In this document: positions 9,312 to 18,578 of the stretch, piece after piece | How the letters are laid out: every line of letters starts with the position of its first letter | Numbering within the stretch: position 1 is the stretch's first letter | Source of the DNA: Bacteroidales bacterium | GTDB lineage: Bacteria > Bacteroidota > Bacteroidia > Bacteroidales > Lentimicrobiaceae | Reading direction: 5' to 3' | Assembly (NCBI GenBank): GCA_016709025.1 | Contig: JADJEQ010000037.1 | Span: 38,501-102,500, forward strand | Length of the DNA stretch: 64,000 bases | The notes under the pieces: model-generated | The model's database searches: none | The model's input: only the letters and a program-made list of their open reading frames with translations | Told to the model about the DNA's origin: nothing | Translations under genes and position numbers: made by a program

Positions 9312-10010
9312 TCAGAACTTGCCGAATTTCAGCGACATTCCACCGGTAAATCCGTTCAATGGATTTGATTCAAAATCGCTTGGCTCCAGAGATGTGGTAA
9401 TCCGGTAACTTCCTCCTACTGCCAAACGCATCCAGCGGGCAACATTAAATTCAATTTCAATTCCGGGTTCAGCGATCAGAAACGCCTCAGCATCTTCAAT
9501 ATACACTTCGGTGTAGTCGTAAGGATAATCAAAATCGGTGAGCCTGCTGCGCGCGATTCCTCCAGCCCCGAGAATGATTGGAAATGAAACATGGACCGGG
9601 TATTTTGGCATTACGATCGGCTCTATAAGGAATCCGCCATAACCTCCGGTATAATTGAAACTGGTGTTTGAGCCATGAATCCTTTCGTATGGTTCGCTGA
9701 AGAACCCCTTTCCCGTAAACCCAATGGCAAGACCATGATTGGCAATCAAAGCCAGGGTTGTTCCTGCGCTGAATGCATCGTAACCCTCGATCTGTGAATA
9801 GCTGGTGCTGAATCCAAAATAAAAACCAACGTTGCGGCCGGGCCCGGTGAGGGTTTGAATTTCACTGCTATTCCGAACATGATCAGAATCTGATTTTTTC
9901 TCTGTGTTCTTGTTTTTCTGGTTACCGAACAAACGCAGTGTATCCTGGCTTTGGGCTTTGCTCCCTGAAAGCAGGGCAATAATTATAATTAAAAAAGCTG
10001 TTTTTTTCAT
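9312..10010 (-). CDS. Predicted small outer-membrane beta-barrel protein
   Basis: The 232 residues start with a signal peptide (MKKTAFLIIIIALLSGSKAQSQ), then a charged, low-complexity stretch (about residues 28-50, rich in Lys, Asn, Asp), then alternating aromatic/glycine strands such as VGFYFGFSTSYSQ, LAIGFTGKGFF and MRLAVGGSYRI. It ends in GMSLKFGKF, a terminal aromatic residue typical of outer-membrane barrels. Its neighbour at 10094-10597 has the same general form and strand, 83 bases upstream, so they may be co-transcribed. No specific family was recognised and no enzyme motif is seen. Confidence 0.75.
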   Translation of the reverse strand: MKKTAFLIIIIALLSGSKAQSQDTLRLFGNQKNKNTEKKSDSDHVRNSSEIQTLTGPGRNVGFYFGFSTSYSQIEGYDAFSAGTTLALIANHGLAIGFTGKGFFSEPYERIHGSNTSFNYTGGYGGFLIEPIVMPKYPVHVSFPIILGAGGIARSRLTDFDYPYDYTEVYIEDAEAFLIAEPGIEIEFNVARWMRLAVGGSYRITTSLEPSDFESNPLNGFTGGMSLKFGKF

Positions 10011-10093
10011 TTGTTGAGTTGTTTTATCTTGTTATGTTTTTTTGATCATGAAAATTTTTCCTATTTATCAGCACAGATGCCGGTTAAAAGCTC

Positions 10094-10597
10094 TCAGAAA
10101 TTGTACCTCGCACCGAAAGCAATCACCGGTAAATGAAGCCCAAACTGATGATCGTCGAAGAATTCAAAATAGGGTTTGCATTCAAGGCTCAGTGAAACCG
10201 GGTAGCGGGGCACCTGATATTCCAATGCAGCAAATCCATCGAACCCAAGTTGCATCGTGCTGATATAATAGTGTGAATTGCTGTAACCATAAGGCTCATT
10301 ATATGCCTTATACCGGTCAGCCACTCCTATGTGAGCGCCCACGCCCCAGATAAAGGTCATGTCAAGGTCATTGAACAGCAGGGCGGGCCTGTGTTTCTGA
10401 ACTATAAAAGTTAGCACTGTGCCGTGGTTCTGCCCCAGCAACATCAATTCACCGCTGATGTTGGTGTCAAACATACGGCGATAGGTTATCCCACTACCGG
10501 CACCAAGCCTGAAGCCTGCTGACTGGGTATAATTCTGGCTGAAAACTTCAAAGGATGCATACATGAGTAGTATCAGAATGGTAAAATTTTTTTTCAC
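10094..10597 (-). CDS. Predicted small outer-membrane beta-barrel protein, GTG start
   Basis: The 167 residues begin at a GTG (10597) that opens a signal peptide (MKKNFTILILLMYASFEVFSQ). The mature part alternates glycine and aromatic residues (GFRLGAGSGITYRRMF, FIWGVGAHIGVA, YPVSLSLECKPYFEFFDDHQFGLHLPVIAFGARYNF) and ends in Phe, as expected for a barrel inserted by the BAM machinery. The final pattern resembles family members annotated only as hypothetical outer-membrane proteins. Function unknown. Confidence 0.72.
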   Translation of the reverse strand: MKKNFTILILLMYASFEVFSQNYTQSAGFRLGAGSGITYRRMFDTNISGELMLLGQNHGTVLTFIVQKHRPALLFNDLDMTFIWGVGAHIGVADRYKAYNEPYGYSNSHYYISTMQLGFDGFAALEYQVPRYPVSLSLECKPYFEFFDDHQFGLHLPVIAFGARYNF

Positions 10598-10715
10598 ACT
10601 ATTGGATTTTTAGAGTTATTTTAAAATCAGATTGACGCCCAAATACTGCTTGAAGTTACAGTTTACCGGAAATTTGATAACGATTTGCAGGGTGATTTAA
10701 TTCACTTTTATTATA

Positions 10716-11459
10716 CTAATAAGGCTTTACCTTGCCGGAACCACTGATGTGTGTTTCAATTGCAGGGTCGCCCACATAATAAACACACCCGCTGCCCGAA
10801 ATCCAGGCTTCCAGGCTTTCACTCACACTCGTCAGGATATTTCCGCTGCCGGAGATATTGGCCAGACAGGATTTTTGATTCAGATTGATGGCATCAATTT
10901 TACCTGAGCCGGAAACTTTCATATTACTGCTTTCAGCTATTCCATCAATCGTAAGATTCCCTGAACCGGATACATTCGCCGAAAGGTTAGCTGTGACAAA
11001 GGCACATTCAATATGGCCTGATCCGGATATTTGCAACTCTGCACGATCACTGCTGAAGCTACCGCTTTCCACCTTACCTGAACCTGACAGCCGGATACTC
11101 TCCAGAACCGGGGTGTGCAGGAATACTTCCACAGTGAAATGTTCATGAATGTTATATCCATCGCGGTATTCAACCGTCAGGGTTGTTCCATCCGACCAGG
11201 TTTCAATGTAAGGTACTACGTTTGATTCAGCCTTCACCTCTACCCAGGTTGCATCGTCGGGAATAATTACGACCCTGAAACTGCCTTTTGAGCTGACTTC
11301 ACTGAACGGTTGGGAATTTCGCTCTTCGATGATTACATCGTAATTGCCTTCAATCCGCTCACGCACACATCCAGTTGCTGAAAGCATCAGAATTATGAGC
11401 GCAAGCAAAAAAAGAAGTGTGGTGCTGATGATTATTTGTGGTCTTTCGATTGTTTTCAT
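10716..11459 (-). CDS. DUF2807 (head GIN) lipoprotein
   Basis: The 247 residues carry a lipoprotein signal: a hydrophobic run LLFLLALIILMLSATGC, then an acidic/basic mature start. The domain is DUF2807, recognised by the opening RNSQPFSEVSSKGSFRVVI and the repeated SGSG turns (LSGSGKVES, ISGSGHIE, VSGSGNLTI, VSGSGKID, ISGSGNIL, ISGSGCVYY, ISGSGKVKPY), which form rungs of a right-handed beta-helix. Members are periplasmic or outer-membrane anchored in Bacteroidota with no established biochemical role. It reads in the same direction as the two barrel genes but is separated by 118 bases. Confidence 0.88.
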   Translation of the reverse strand: MKTIERPQIIISTTLLFLLALIILMLSATGCVRERIEGNYDVIIEERNSQPFSEVSSKGSFRVVIIPDDATWVEVKAESNVVPYIETWSDGTTLTVEYRDGYNIHEHFTVEVFLHTPVLESIRLSGSGKVESGSFSSDRAELQISGSGHIECAFVTANLSANVSGSGNLTIDGIAESSNMKVSGSGKIDAINLNQKSCLANISGSGNILTSVSESLEAWISGSGCVYYVGDPAIETHISGSGKVKPY

Positions 11460-11824
11460 GACTTTTTTGATTTTTAATATCCTAATGACAGAAGATTTTT
11501 TCAGGGGTTGGAAAATGAAGAAAAAAAAATTGTTTCAGGTTTGCAGATTATGCACGGATTCGTTCGTTGCAGGCATCAGGAGGCGTGCACAAGGCAGGGT
11601 GGGCCTGATCTTTTAAAAATTAAAGCCGGTTTTACAGCAGACACCGCCATTAGGTTTAATGTGGCAAAATAACCCAATACTTATTTGATTCTTTTAACTC
11701 AGCTACTAGGCTTTCAATAACACTCGAATACTCAGTAAAGTCCTTTTATTGATCCTTCATTCAAATACAAAGCCATATTTACAACCTTCAGCATAAACTC
11801 AATTATGGATATATTTCTGTACTA
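11460..11824. other. Intergenic stretch with no recognised feature
   Basis: I see only short shadow frames and an A-run here; no promoter, hairpin or coding signal stands out before the MITE-like repeat that begins at 11825. Confidence 0.4.
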
Positions 11825-12039
11825 AGAGACTGTTTAAATTTTTGATTCCATTTTCACCAGGCCCGTCCTTTAGGGCGGGTTAAATAATAAAACAGAAATA
11901 CCAGGGGCAAAATCCCGAAAAATTTAATATTAATTTACAAATTTTTCAGGATTATGCCATTGCCTGTGATATTATATTTGAAACCCGCCCTAAAGGACGG
12001 GCCTATTCATAGAGTTTCAATGAAATTTAATCAGTCTCT
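11825..12039. repeat. MITE-like palindromic element, copy 1
   Basis: This 215-bp element has terminal inverted repeats: 11825-11841 (AGAGACTGTTTAAATTT) matches the complement of 12023-12039 at 16 of 17 bases. Inside them is a perfect 22-bp inverted pair, 11860-11881 with 11982-12003, and a third pair around the centre (near 11912-11926 and 11939-11954). The whole unit could fold into one long hairpin, and the 22-bp block (GTCCTTTAGGGC core) is itself nearly palindromic. A 198-bp relative lies at 59595-59792 with the same ends and order. There is no reading frame inside, so it would need a transposase in trans. No clear target duplication was found. Confidence 0.7.
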
Positions 12040-12124
12040 AAACGATATTGAATTAAATATTTAAATAGTTTTTGTGTGTATATTTTAAACACACTTTCAT
12101 TGTTTAAAAGCACATGTACAAGTA

Positions 12125-12898
12125 TTACTTTTGTCGTTTTCCGCCCTCATCGTAATGCCTCAGCATAATTATCAGACTTGCCTGAACACCAAAACCGCTG
12201 CCCGGCACTTTGGTATTTCCTGAATAGGATTGTAACGCTTTTCCATCAATCTTTTTTGTAAAATCGTATTTGCCTGATAAGTCATAAAAAGGCATAATGC
12301 GTAGTCCGGCACCTAAATCCTTGCGGGTAAAAGGGATAAACAAACCGGCCTGAAGTCTCAGATTAAAAGAGAAACCAGAGAAAGGATTGTCTTCAGAATC
12401 TGTCATCAAGCGATTGGCTGTTTCAACATCCGTACTACTCAAATTTATGGTTGACTTTAACTTATGATTGCTAACCGAAAAGCTTGTACCTGCAAAGAAT
12501 ATTTTTGCCGGATAAAAGTTGAATCCCAGGCCATAGGTGAAAGCACTGTTTTTCATTGTTACTTCAGTACCGGAAGTATTGCTTTGATTGGCCGTAACCT
12601 GCATATAATCAATGCTAATTTCTGTTTCTACAACAGGGTTTTTGAAGCCGATTCCTACTCCATAACCCGTAAAGTTATCGGCAAAGTACAGGGGGGCAGC
12701 CAGGCTTAATGAGTCAGAGATGACTTTCATATAATCGTTTATGACACCAAAATCCTGCATTTTATATAAACCTGAAACTGTTATGCTCATGGATGCCATT
12801 TCTTTACTTTTTTCTTTCAGGCTTCTGCTCTGTTGCGCCATGGATATAATGGTAATGAAGAAAAATACTACTGCAAGAATTGTCTTTCCTTTTTTCAT
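12125..12898 (-). CDS. Predicted outer-membrane beta-barrel protein, likely target of the adjacent two-component system
   Basis: The 257 residues start with a signal peptide (MKKGKTILAVVFFFITIISMAQ). The rest has barrel-like strands: GYGVGIGFKNPVVETEISIDYMQ, AFTYGLGFNFYPAKIFFAG and FGVQASLIIMLRHYD. The repeated phrase AGLRIMPFYDLSGKYDF also fits a barrel hairpin. No named family was recognised. About 207 bases upstream on the minus strand is the palindrome plus -7 element at 13105-13151, arranged exactly as before the response regulator and the lipoprotein, so co-regulation is likely. The 503-bp gap to the kinase gene holds that site and a kinase promoter. Confidence 0.72.
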   Translation of the reverse strand: MKKGKTILAVVFFFITIISMAQQSRSLKEKSKEMASMSITVSGLYKMQDFGVINDYMKVISDSLSLAAPLYFADNFTGYGVGIGFKNPVVETEISIDYMQVTANQSNTSGTEVTMKNSAFTYGLGFNFYPAKIFFAGTSFSVSNHKLKSTINLSSTDVETANRLMTDSEDNPFSGFSFNLRLQAGLFIPFTRKDLGAGLRIMPFYDLSGKYDFTKKIDGKALQSYSGNTKVPGSGFGVQASLIIMLRHYDEGGKRQK

Positions 12899-13104
12899 AA
12901 GCTGCGATAAATAAGGGTGGTTAAGGAGGAAAATGATTTAGAATTATCTTGTAAGAAATTTTCGGGATGAAAGTGAATAGCGGATTAATTTCGGTTTGAG
13001 CTTCATTTGGATTCAAATTGCAATTAAAACGAAAACATTTTGCAGGAATGATATCCTCCGATAACAGGAAAGTGGGATACGGATTATAGAAGGATTTACT
13101 GGTA

Positions 13105-13151
13105 CAAAGTAAGTTGAGAAAACCAGTGTTTGAAATACATCAAATGATGTA
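13105..13151 (-). promoter_or_regulatory. Operator/promoter site 1 (palindrome with -7 element), facing the barrel gene
   Basis: The palindrome TACATCA-N2-TGATGTA occupies 13136-13151. Reading the minus strand, 23 nt after its end comes TTACTTTG (13112-13105), one base off TAnnTTTG. The layout is the same as at sites 2 and 3. The predicted transcript would start near 13098 and run about 200 nt into the gene starting at 12898. Confidence 0.6.
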
Positions 13152-13378
13152 CCGCATACATCTCAACAATAGACATAATCTTATATTAATCAGGCACATA
13201 TATTTAGCAAACTGTTCAGGTCGCATGAAAACACACCTAAGCTGCTCACGTCAATCGCTTTTTAATTTTGTTAAAAACCAGGAAAATCAGGTTCTATTCA
13301 ATTTTAGCCGTATGTTTGAATAACGGATTCTTTAACCATTGCATCAACAGGTTTTCGTAAAAAGAATTACGTGCTTTA

Positions 13379-13386
13379 TAAATTTG
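13379..13386 (+). promoter_or_regulatory. -7 element before the sensor kinase gene
   Basis: TAAATTTG is a perfect TAnnTTTG match and ends 15 bases before the ATG at 13402. The -33 region (GTTTTCG at 13351-13357) is only a partial match, so the element is plausible but not certain. Confidence 0.45.
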
Positions 13387-13401
13387 ATCTGATGCCAAGG
13401 A

Positions 13402-16365
13402 ATGAATAAATTGACTCTTTTTTGTTTCCCTTTCTTTTTAATGATGATGTTTGCATCGCATGGTCAGGACATTGGCCGGTATCACTTTGAAGAATTTGAT
13501 TTAGCTCATAAAGCAGGTGTTCCGGGAGTTTACAGCATGTTTCAGGACACAACAGGAGTGATTTGGTTTGGGTCAACAAATGGCATTTACAGGTACGATG
13601 GTTCCAGGATTTTTGAGTTTGATGCTCAACAGAAAAAACTATTAGGCAAGACCAACTATTCATTTCTACAGGACAAAAACGGAGATGTAATAATTGGCAG
13701 TGATTTTGGTATATGCCGCTATAGCCCGAAGCACAATTCGATTAAGCTTCTTGTTCATCTTGGCCGGGTTTTTAACGACCGGTGCCGGTATTATCCTGTT
13801 TGCTTCGGTGATAACGGTTCCCTTTGGTTTGTGGCTTCAGGTAAAGGTGTTGGCGTATATTCGGGCGGAGGGATAACCTGGATGGAGAACCCGCCGGAAA
13901 TCCCGGCTGAATCAGTATATAAAGTTAGTGATGCATTTTATAACCATAAAACTGGTGAAGTTTTCATGGCGAATTATTTAAGTACAAAGACGATCATTTT
14001 TAATATACGGACACATGCATTTAGAATAGATTCATTACATGCTACTGTTTCATTCGCAAAATCAGAGAACGATTTATACAGGGTTCATTCAAACAATATT
14101 TTAAAGGTCAATCTTACTTCTGGTGAAAAAAATATTTTTCTACCTGAAAGAAATCTGCTTTTTGCCGATAACATACTTTACTCAAGATCAGTAATCCGCG
14201 ATGATCAATGGCTGTGGGTTTCGTTACGCGACGGAATCCTGCCGTTTAACTACCGCCAGGGTAAGTTTGGTGAACCGTTTGGCTACGATGGTGATACGAA
14301 ATGTGCCTTGCTCAGGCATATTTCAGAAGTGTTTAAGGATAAAGAAGGCAATATATGGATATGTACAGAAACAAATGGTATTAAGCTACTGAATCAAAGC
14401 CACCTGCGAAAATTCCAGCATTTAAGTGATTTCAACAGCTCCAATAATATAGTAATGGACATAGAGCCGGTAAATGACAGCCTGTTGCTGGTATGCCCAT
14501 TGGTTGAAACACCCCGGATAGTCAATATTTTAAATAACAGCCAGCGGGATTTACTCAGTAAAACCAGTGCAGGAAGCAGCTCCTTCTCTGCTACAAGGAT
14601 TAGCAATTCAACCATTCTTTTATTAAACCATACCGGTAATTTGTATTCATTCAATACGACAAGTTTGCTGCTCAGTAAACCTACAATCCCTATTGCTGAC
14701 ATTCTGAAAATTATAGCCACTCCAAAGTCCGACGAACTGATTATCTGCAATTCGAAGGAGCTGTTTTTGTGTACTTATGTTAATGGACAAATAAAAGTGG
14801 GAAAATCACTTCCTTTAGGCTTTCCTGTCGAAAGTATAATTTATAACCCATATGCCGGCCTTATTTATTGCAGCACCCAGGAGAAATTCATCCGGATTGA
14901 CTTAAAAACGCTAACCACTCACCATTCACAAAAACCGTTTTCAGGATCATTCATGGATTATACCTGGGGTAAAGACAAAACCCTTTGGCTTGCCACGCGG
15001 TCGGGTCTTCAGCATTACGACAATCAAAACCAGCTCATCGGGTCAATAAATACCACCAATGGATTAAATAATGACGTTGTTTATGCAATCAGGCCAAACC
15101 ATGACAGCACACTGTTATTCCTGAGTACCAACCTCGGAATCAGTTGTTATTTTATTGCATCAAAAAAAACGATGAACTTCACTTTAGCTGATGGATTGCT
15201 GGAATCGGAGCATAACGGGGCTGCTTCAGCAGCTGATGTTAATGGGAACTACTATTTCGGAAACATCAAAGGAATTTCGGTCTTTAATGAATCGCTTATA
15301 AATCAAATGGCTGTTAAACCGTTTTTAATTGTTCAGGGCATCTATGTTGACGATGCTGCATACAGCGCGTTAAACTCAAATTTCATAGAGCAGATTGATT
15401 TGTACCCCGATAACGCAGTGTTTGGTATCAATTATAGTCTGCTTAGTACATCCGAACCAGGCAAACTTGTTTACAGTTATAAAATTGAAGGTATCGATCA
15501 TAATTTTCACCGTTCGAATACAGCTACAGCCATAAGAATTTCAAAACCCAGTCCGGGAAAATATACAATAATCCTTAAAGGTGAAGTGGAAGGCGGATCA
15601 ATTGTTGAGAAGCGGATCAGGTTAATTGTTCATGCGCCTTACTATTTGAAATGGTGGTTTCTGTTGCCGGCTATCCTGTTGTTCCATCTCGGAATATTTA
15701 TTGTTGTCAGGCAGATTATCAGGAACCGACTGCAAAAAAAGCAGCAGGAAATAGATAGTCAACGCCTGCTTTACGAGCAAAAATCGCAGATAGCGCGCGA
15801 GTTGCACGATAATGTTGGTGCACGTTTGAGTATGATGCTGAATACTGTTGACTGGATAGGTAAAAAGCCACAGATTGAGGCCCACGATCTCAATGAGATC
15901 AAAGAAAATACAAAAGCAGTTATACAAGGTCTTCGCGATGCCATATGGGTTATGGATAAAACACAAATCACCGTGGAAGAATTATTCGACAAAATAAAAT
16001 ACTACAGTCATCAGATCAGCAGAAACTATTCCATTGACATATCCTTTAACGAAGTTACTCATCAGCCAGTTAATCTGAATACTACACAGGCTTTAAATCT
16101 ATTTCGCATTTTCCAGGAATCCTTAAACAATGCTCTGAAGTATTCTGAAGCTACACAAGTAGAAATATCAGTGAATTATGAAGGCGAAAATGAAATTATT
16201 CTAAAAATTCAAGACAATGGGAAAGGATTTGATTTGAATTCGGTTTTTTCGGGTCATGGATTAAAAAACATGCAGGTGAGGGCTGAAGAAATAAATGCTC
16301 AATTAGCTCTACAAAGCACAAAATATGAGGGAACTAATATAACTGTAACACTCTACATCGTTTGA
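13402..16365 (+). CDS. Sensor histidine kinase with Reg_prop propeller, Y_Y_Y and HisKA_3/HATPase domains
   Basis: The 987 residues begin with a signal peptide (MNKLTLFCFPFFLMMMFASHGQ). The periplasmic part has two-component regulator propeller repeats (DTTGVIWFGSTNGIYRYDG, DKNGDVIIGSDFGICRY, DKEGNIWICTETNGIKLL) and a Y_Y_Y domain (YSYKIEGIDHNFHR to YTIILKGEVEGG). One membrane helix (about 750-772, WWFLLPAILLFHLGIFIVV) leads to a HisKA_3 domain with phospho-acceptor His802 in ARELHDNVGARLS, an N-box QESLNNALKYS and G-boxes DNGKGFD and GHGLKNM. It should sense an envelope or extracellular signal and phosphorylate the response regulator 39 bases downstream. Its last codons overlap operator site 2. 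Confidence 0.93.
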   Translation: MNKLTLFCFPFFLMMMFASHGQDIGRYHFEEFDLAHKAGVPGVYSMFQDTTGVIWFGSTNGIYRYDGSRIFEFDAQQKKLLGKTNYSFLQDKNGDVIIGSDFGICRYSPKHNSIKLLVHLGRVFNDRCRYYPVCFGDNGSLWFVASGKGVGVYSGGGITWMENPPEIPAESVYKVSDAFYNHKTGEVFMANYLSTKTIIFNIRTHAFRIDSLHATVSFAKSENDLYRVHSNNILKVNLTSGEKNIFLPERNLLFADNILYSRSVIRDDQWLWVSLRDGILPFNYRQGKFGEPFGYDGDTKCALLRHISEVFKDKEGNIWICTETNGIKLLNQSHLRKFQHLSDFNSSNNIVMDIEPVNDSLLLVCPLVETPRIVNILNNSQRDLLSKTSAGSSSFSATRISNSTILLLNHTGNLYSFNTTSLLLSKPTIPIADILKIIATPKSDELIICNSKELFLCTYVNGQIKVGKSLPLGFPVESIIYNPYAGLIYCSTQEKFIRIDLKTLTTHHSQKPFSGSFMDYTWGKDKTLWLATRSGLQHYDNQNQLIGSINTTNGLNNDVVYAIRPNHDSTLLFLSTNLGISCYFIASKKTMNFTLADGLLESEHNGAASAADVNGNYYFGNIKGISVFNESLINQMAVKPFLIVQGIYVDDAAYSALNSNFIEQIDLYPDNAVFGINYSLLSTSEPGKLVYSYKIEGIDHNFHRSNTATAIRISKPSPGKYTIILKGEVEGGSIVEKRIRLIVHAPYYLKWWFLLPAILLFHLGIFIVVRQIIRNRLQKKQQEIDSQRLLYEQKSQIARELHDNVGARLSMMLNTVDWIGKKPQIEAHDLNEIKENTKAVIQGLRDAIWVMDKTQITVEELFDKIKYYSHQISRNYSIDISFNEVTHQPVNLNTTQALNLFRIFQESLNNALKYSEATQVEISVNYEGENEIILKIQDNGKGFDLNSVFSGHGLKNMQVRAEEINAQLALQSTKYEGTNITVTLYIV

Positions 16366-16400
16366 TGTATTGCATTTAATTGAATCTAGCAGGAATTTTG
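16354..16400 (+). promoter_or_regulatory. Operator/promoter site 2 (palindrome with -7 element), before the response regulator
   Basis: TACATCG-TT-TGATGTA (16354-16369) overlaps the kinase stop codon; TTG follows at 16370-16372, and after 20 nt comes GAATTTTG (16393-16400), one base off TAnnTTTG. The spacing equals that at sites 1 and 3. The -7 element is only 4 bases before the ATG at 16405, so transcription from it would be leaderless or nearly so, or the site may serve mainly for autoregulation. Confidence 0.55.
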
Positions 16401-16404
16401 CCAA

Positions 16405-17073
16405 ATGATTAAAATAGTTATTGTTGATGACCGCGATCATGTCAGAGATACTCTCGGGAACCGGTTGCAATATACCAATGAAATAAAGGTAATGCATACT
16501 TCGGGCAACGGCGGGGAATTTTTAAATTACATGAAAACTCTTCAGCCGCTTAACCAGCCGGAAGTGGTTATTATGGATATTGAAATGCCTGTACTCAATG
16601 GAATTGATACAGTTGCTACGGCCTCTGTTTTGTATCCGGATGTAAAATTTATAATGCTTACTGTATTCGATAGTGATGATGCTATTTTTAATGCGATTAA
16701 AGCCGGCGCTCATGGTTATTTACTTAAAGATGAAGACACAGACACCATTATTGAACATATCAAGTTGGTGGCCGACGGTAAAGGAGCTGTGATGAGTCCG
16801 GCTATTGCCCGGAAGGCTTTGGATTTGCTTATGGGAAAGAGTGCCAAAGTCGAAACAACGGAAGCTACTATAAAATCAGAGACTACGCTAACCGAGCGGG
16901 AAATATCCGTATTGGACTGCCTGGTTAAAGGGCTTGATCATAAAAGTATTTCGCAAAAACTTGATGTAAGCCCGGCCACTGTGCGCACGCACCTTGCCAA
17001 TATCTACCGCAAACTCCATGTAAGTTCAAAAACACAGGCAGTTGGGCTGGCGCTTAAGCGGAAATGGTTCTAA
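16405..17073 (+). CDS. NarL/LuxR-type response regulator
   Basis: The 222 residues hold a receiver domain (IKIVIVDDRDHVRD; acceptor Asp58 in VVIMDIEMPVLNG; switch Thr in FIMLTVFD; Lys in GYLLKDED) and a C-terminal LuxR-type helix-turn-helix (LTEREISVLDCLVKG, DVSPATVRTHLANIYRKLHV). It pairs with the HisKA_3 kinase immediately upstream. LuxR-type output domains bind palindromic DNA as dimers, which fits the 16-bp palindrome found three times around this locus, so I infer that it is the regulator of those sites. The absence of a tail after the recognition domain is normal for the family. Confidence 0.93.
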   Translation: MIKIVIVDDRDHVRDTLGNRLQYTNEIKVMHTSGNGGEFLNYMKTLQPLNQPEVVIMDIEMPVLNGIDTVATASVLYPDVKFIMLTVFDSDDAIFNAIKAGAHGYLLKDEDTDTIIEHIKLVADGKGAVMSPAIARKALDLLMGKSAKVETTEATIKSETTLTEREISVLDCLVKGLDHKSISQKLDVSPATVRTHLANIYRKLHVSSKTQAVGLALKRKWF

Positions 17074-17182
17074 TTTCATTTGATGAACGTTTTACTGAAT
17101 TTTCCAAAATACTAATCCCTCCTTTTCACACCGACCCACCTCTTCATTGGTTTTAAATTACCAACGATTCCGTAAGGGTTTA

Positions 17183-17229
17183 TACATCATTTGATGTATT
17201 GCCAGTAAAGTTTTGGCGTCCTAATTTTG
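17183..17229 (+). promoter_or_regulatory. Operator/promoter site 3 (palindrome with perfect -33/-7), before the lipoprotein
   Basis: TACATCA-TT-TGATGTA (17183-17198) is directly followed by TTG (17199-17201), a 20-nt gap and TAATTTTG (17222-17229), a perfect TAnnTTTG. This is a canonical Bacteroidota promoter with the palindrome abutting the -33 element, a typical place for an activator. A degenerate half-match (TTTCATTTGATGAA, near 17075-17088) lies about 100 bases upstream. The transcript would carry a leader of about 85 nt. Confidence 0.7.
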
Positions 17230-17321
17230 CTCTTTAGAAAGTAGACTAATCTCTCCAAACTAAAGAAGCCCAAATTGATTGCGCTCATTAACAGCAAAAA
17301 AAACTAATTGTAATTTAAAAA

Positions 17322-18578
17322 ATGAAAAATACACTTCTAAAAACGGCTTTTCTCGCCACAGTGCTGAGTGGCCTCCTGTTATCATGCACAAAAACCGGAG
17401 AGAATGAAGATCCGAACGAACAACCAGTTGATCACTCCATGGATTCAGTAGAAATGCTAATCTCCGGCAAAGGGTTTAATAAAGTATATGGTTACATAGA
17501 ACCCGCTGGTACCCCATATTTCCCTGGCACACTAAACGAAATACATGCCCTGGATTTATCGGTTTACGGAACAGATCCTGTCGTGCATTTTGCTTTTAAA
17601 CTTAGCGGAGGCAGTCAACAAGGTGTTGTTGAGAGTGTAATGCGTGGCTCGGTATATTATACTACGAATGAAGTTTTGGCTAAACCGGAACCCTTTGCAT
17701 ATTCTCAGCCAACAGGCTCCTCGTGGCAATCATTAGGATTTAGTTTTGCTCCTTTTTCAAATACGCTTTGTTTTATGTATTATGATTATTCAGGTCCGGG
17801 ATATGTAAGTGGCGATATTGATGAGATGAGTGGGCAAAGTTTATTGACTTCTGATAGACGCATCGCAAAAACCGGGCATTCAGTATATAGTATAACGGGT
17901 GCAATGGGCGCAAGCTCAAGCACACCAACAAATGGTTTTACCTATGCGTATTACGATGCCAATGGTCAATTTAATCAACTGAGCTCCAGCGATGGGACAT
18001 TTACCGGCATACAGTTTCAATTACGCCCATCCAGTCAATACAGAGGCATTTTTGAGCCAATCCTTTCGACAAACGAAGGTATTGTTGTGCTGTACAGCAA
18101 TGATTCTATTAATCTGTATTTGAATAATCTGGCAACTCCTGCAGTGAAATTCACAGCTATTGCAAAAGTGCCCCTGACCGTACCAATGATATACAACGGT
18201 GACTTATCCATAATTAAAAACAATGCAACAGATGATAATTTTTCGTTTGCTTGTATTGAGGGTTCTTCTTTTTGGTCGTTCAAATACAACAACCAAACAA
18301 AAACGGTTACCAAAGTATTTGATGGTGCAACCTTACCTGCCAATATCACAAGCATGGATATTGATGAAAATGGAAATCTATACTATATCATTGGCAATTC
18401 GGTGTATACACAAAACATTACAACAGGTTCAACCACAGTGGCAGAAAATCTGTTGGACAGTGGAAAACTATCGGTATTAAAATATTATAACGGAAAAATA
18501 TTTTTACTTGCCGAACGCTTTAAAAATTCAGACGAAACCCAGGGAAGAAGACAATTGGACATACTTGTTCAACAATGA
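17322..18578 (+). CDS. Lipoprotein of unknown function, likely target of the two-component system
   Basis: The 418 residues start with a lipoprotein signal ending in LLLSC (Cys22), followed by an acidic linker (ENEDPNEQ). The remainder is beta-rich with aromatic and glycine turns; SMDIDENGNLYYIIGNSVY resembles a propeller blade, so a beta-propeller is possible. I do not recognise a named family and see no catalytic motif. Promoter site 3 lies 93-139 bases upstream, and the gene reads in the same direction as the kinase and regulator. As an envelope lipoprotein under the control of a propeller kinase it may belong to the sensed pathway. Confidence 0.75.
   Translation: MKNTLLKTAFLATVLSGLLLSCTKTGENEDPNEQPVDHSMDSVEMLISGKGFNKVYGYIEPAGTPYFPGTLNEIHALDLSVYGTDPVVHFAFKLSGGSQQGVVESVMRGSVYYTTNEVLAKPEPFAYSQPTGSSWQSLGFSFAPFSNTLCFMYYDYSGPGYVSGDIDEMSGQSLLTSDRRIAKTGHSVYSITGAMGASSSTPTNGFTYAYYDANGQFNQLSSSDGTFTGIQFQLRPSSQYRGIFEPILSTNEGIVVLYSNDSINLYLNNLATPAVKFTAIAKVPLTVPMIYNGDLSIIKNNATDDNFSFACIEGSSFWSFKYNNQTKTVTKVFDGATLPANITSMDIDENGNLYYIIGNSVYTQNITTGSTTVAENLLDSGKLSVLKYYNGKIFLLAERFKNSDETQGRRQLDILVQQ

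Noticed and set aside
13114..13323. 69-codon plus-strand frame before the kinase gene
   Set aside because: It covers operator site 1 and an AT-rich promoter region; no coding signs.
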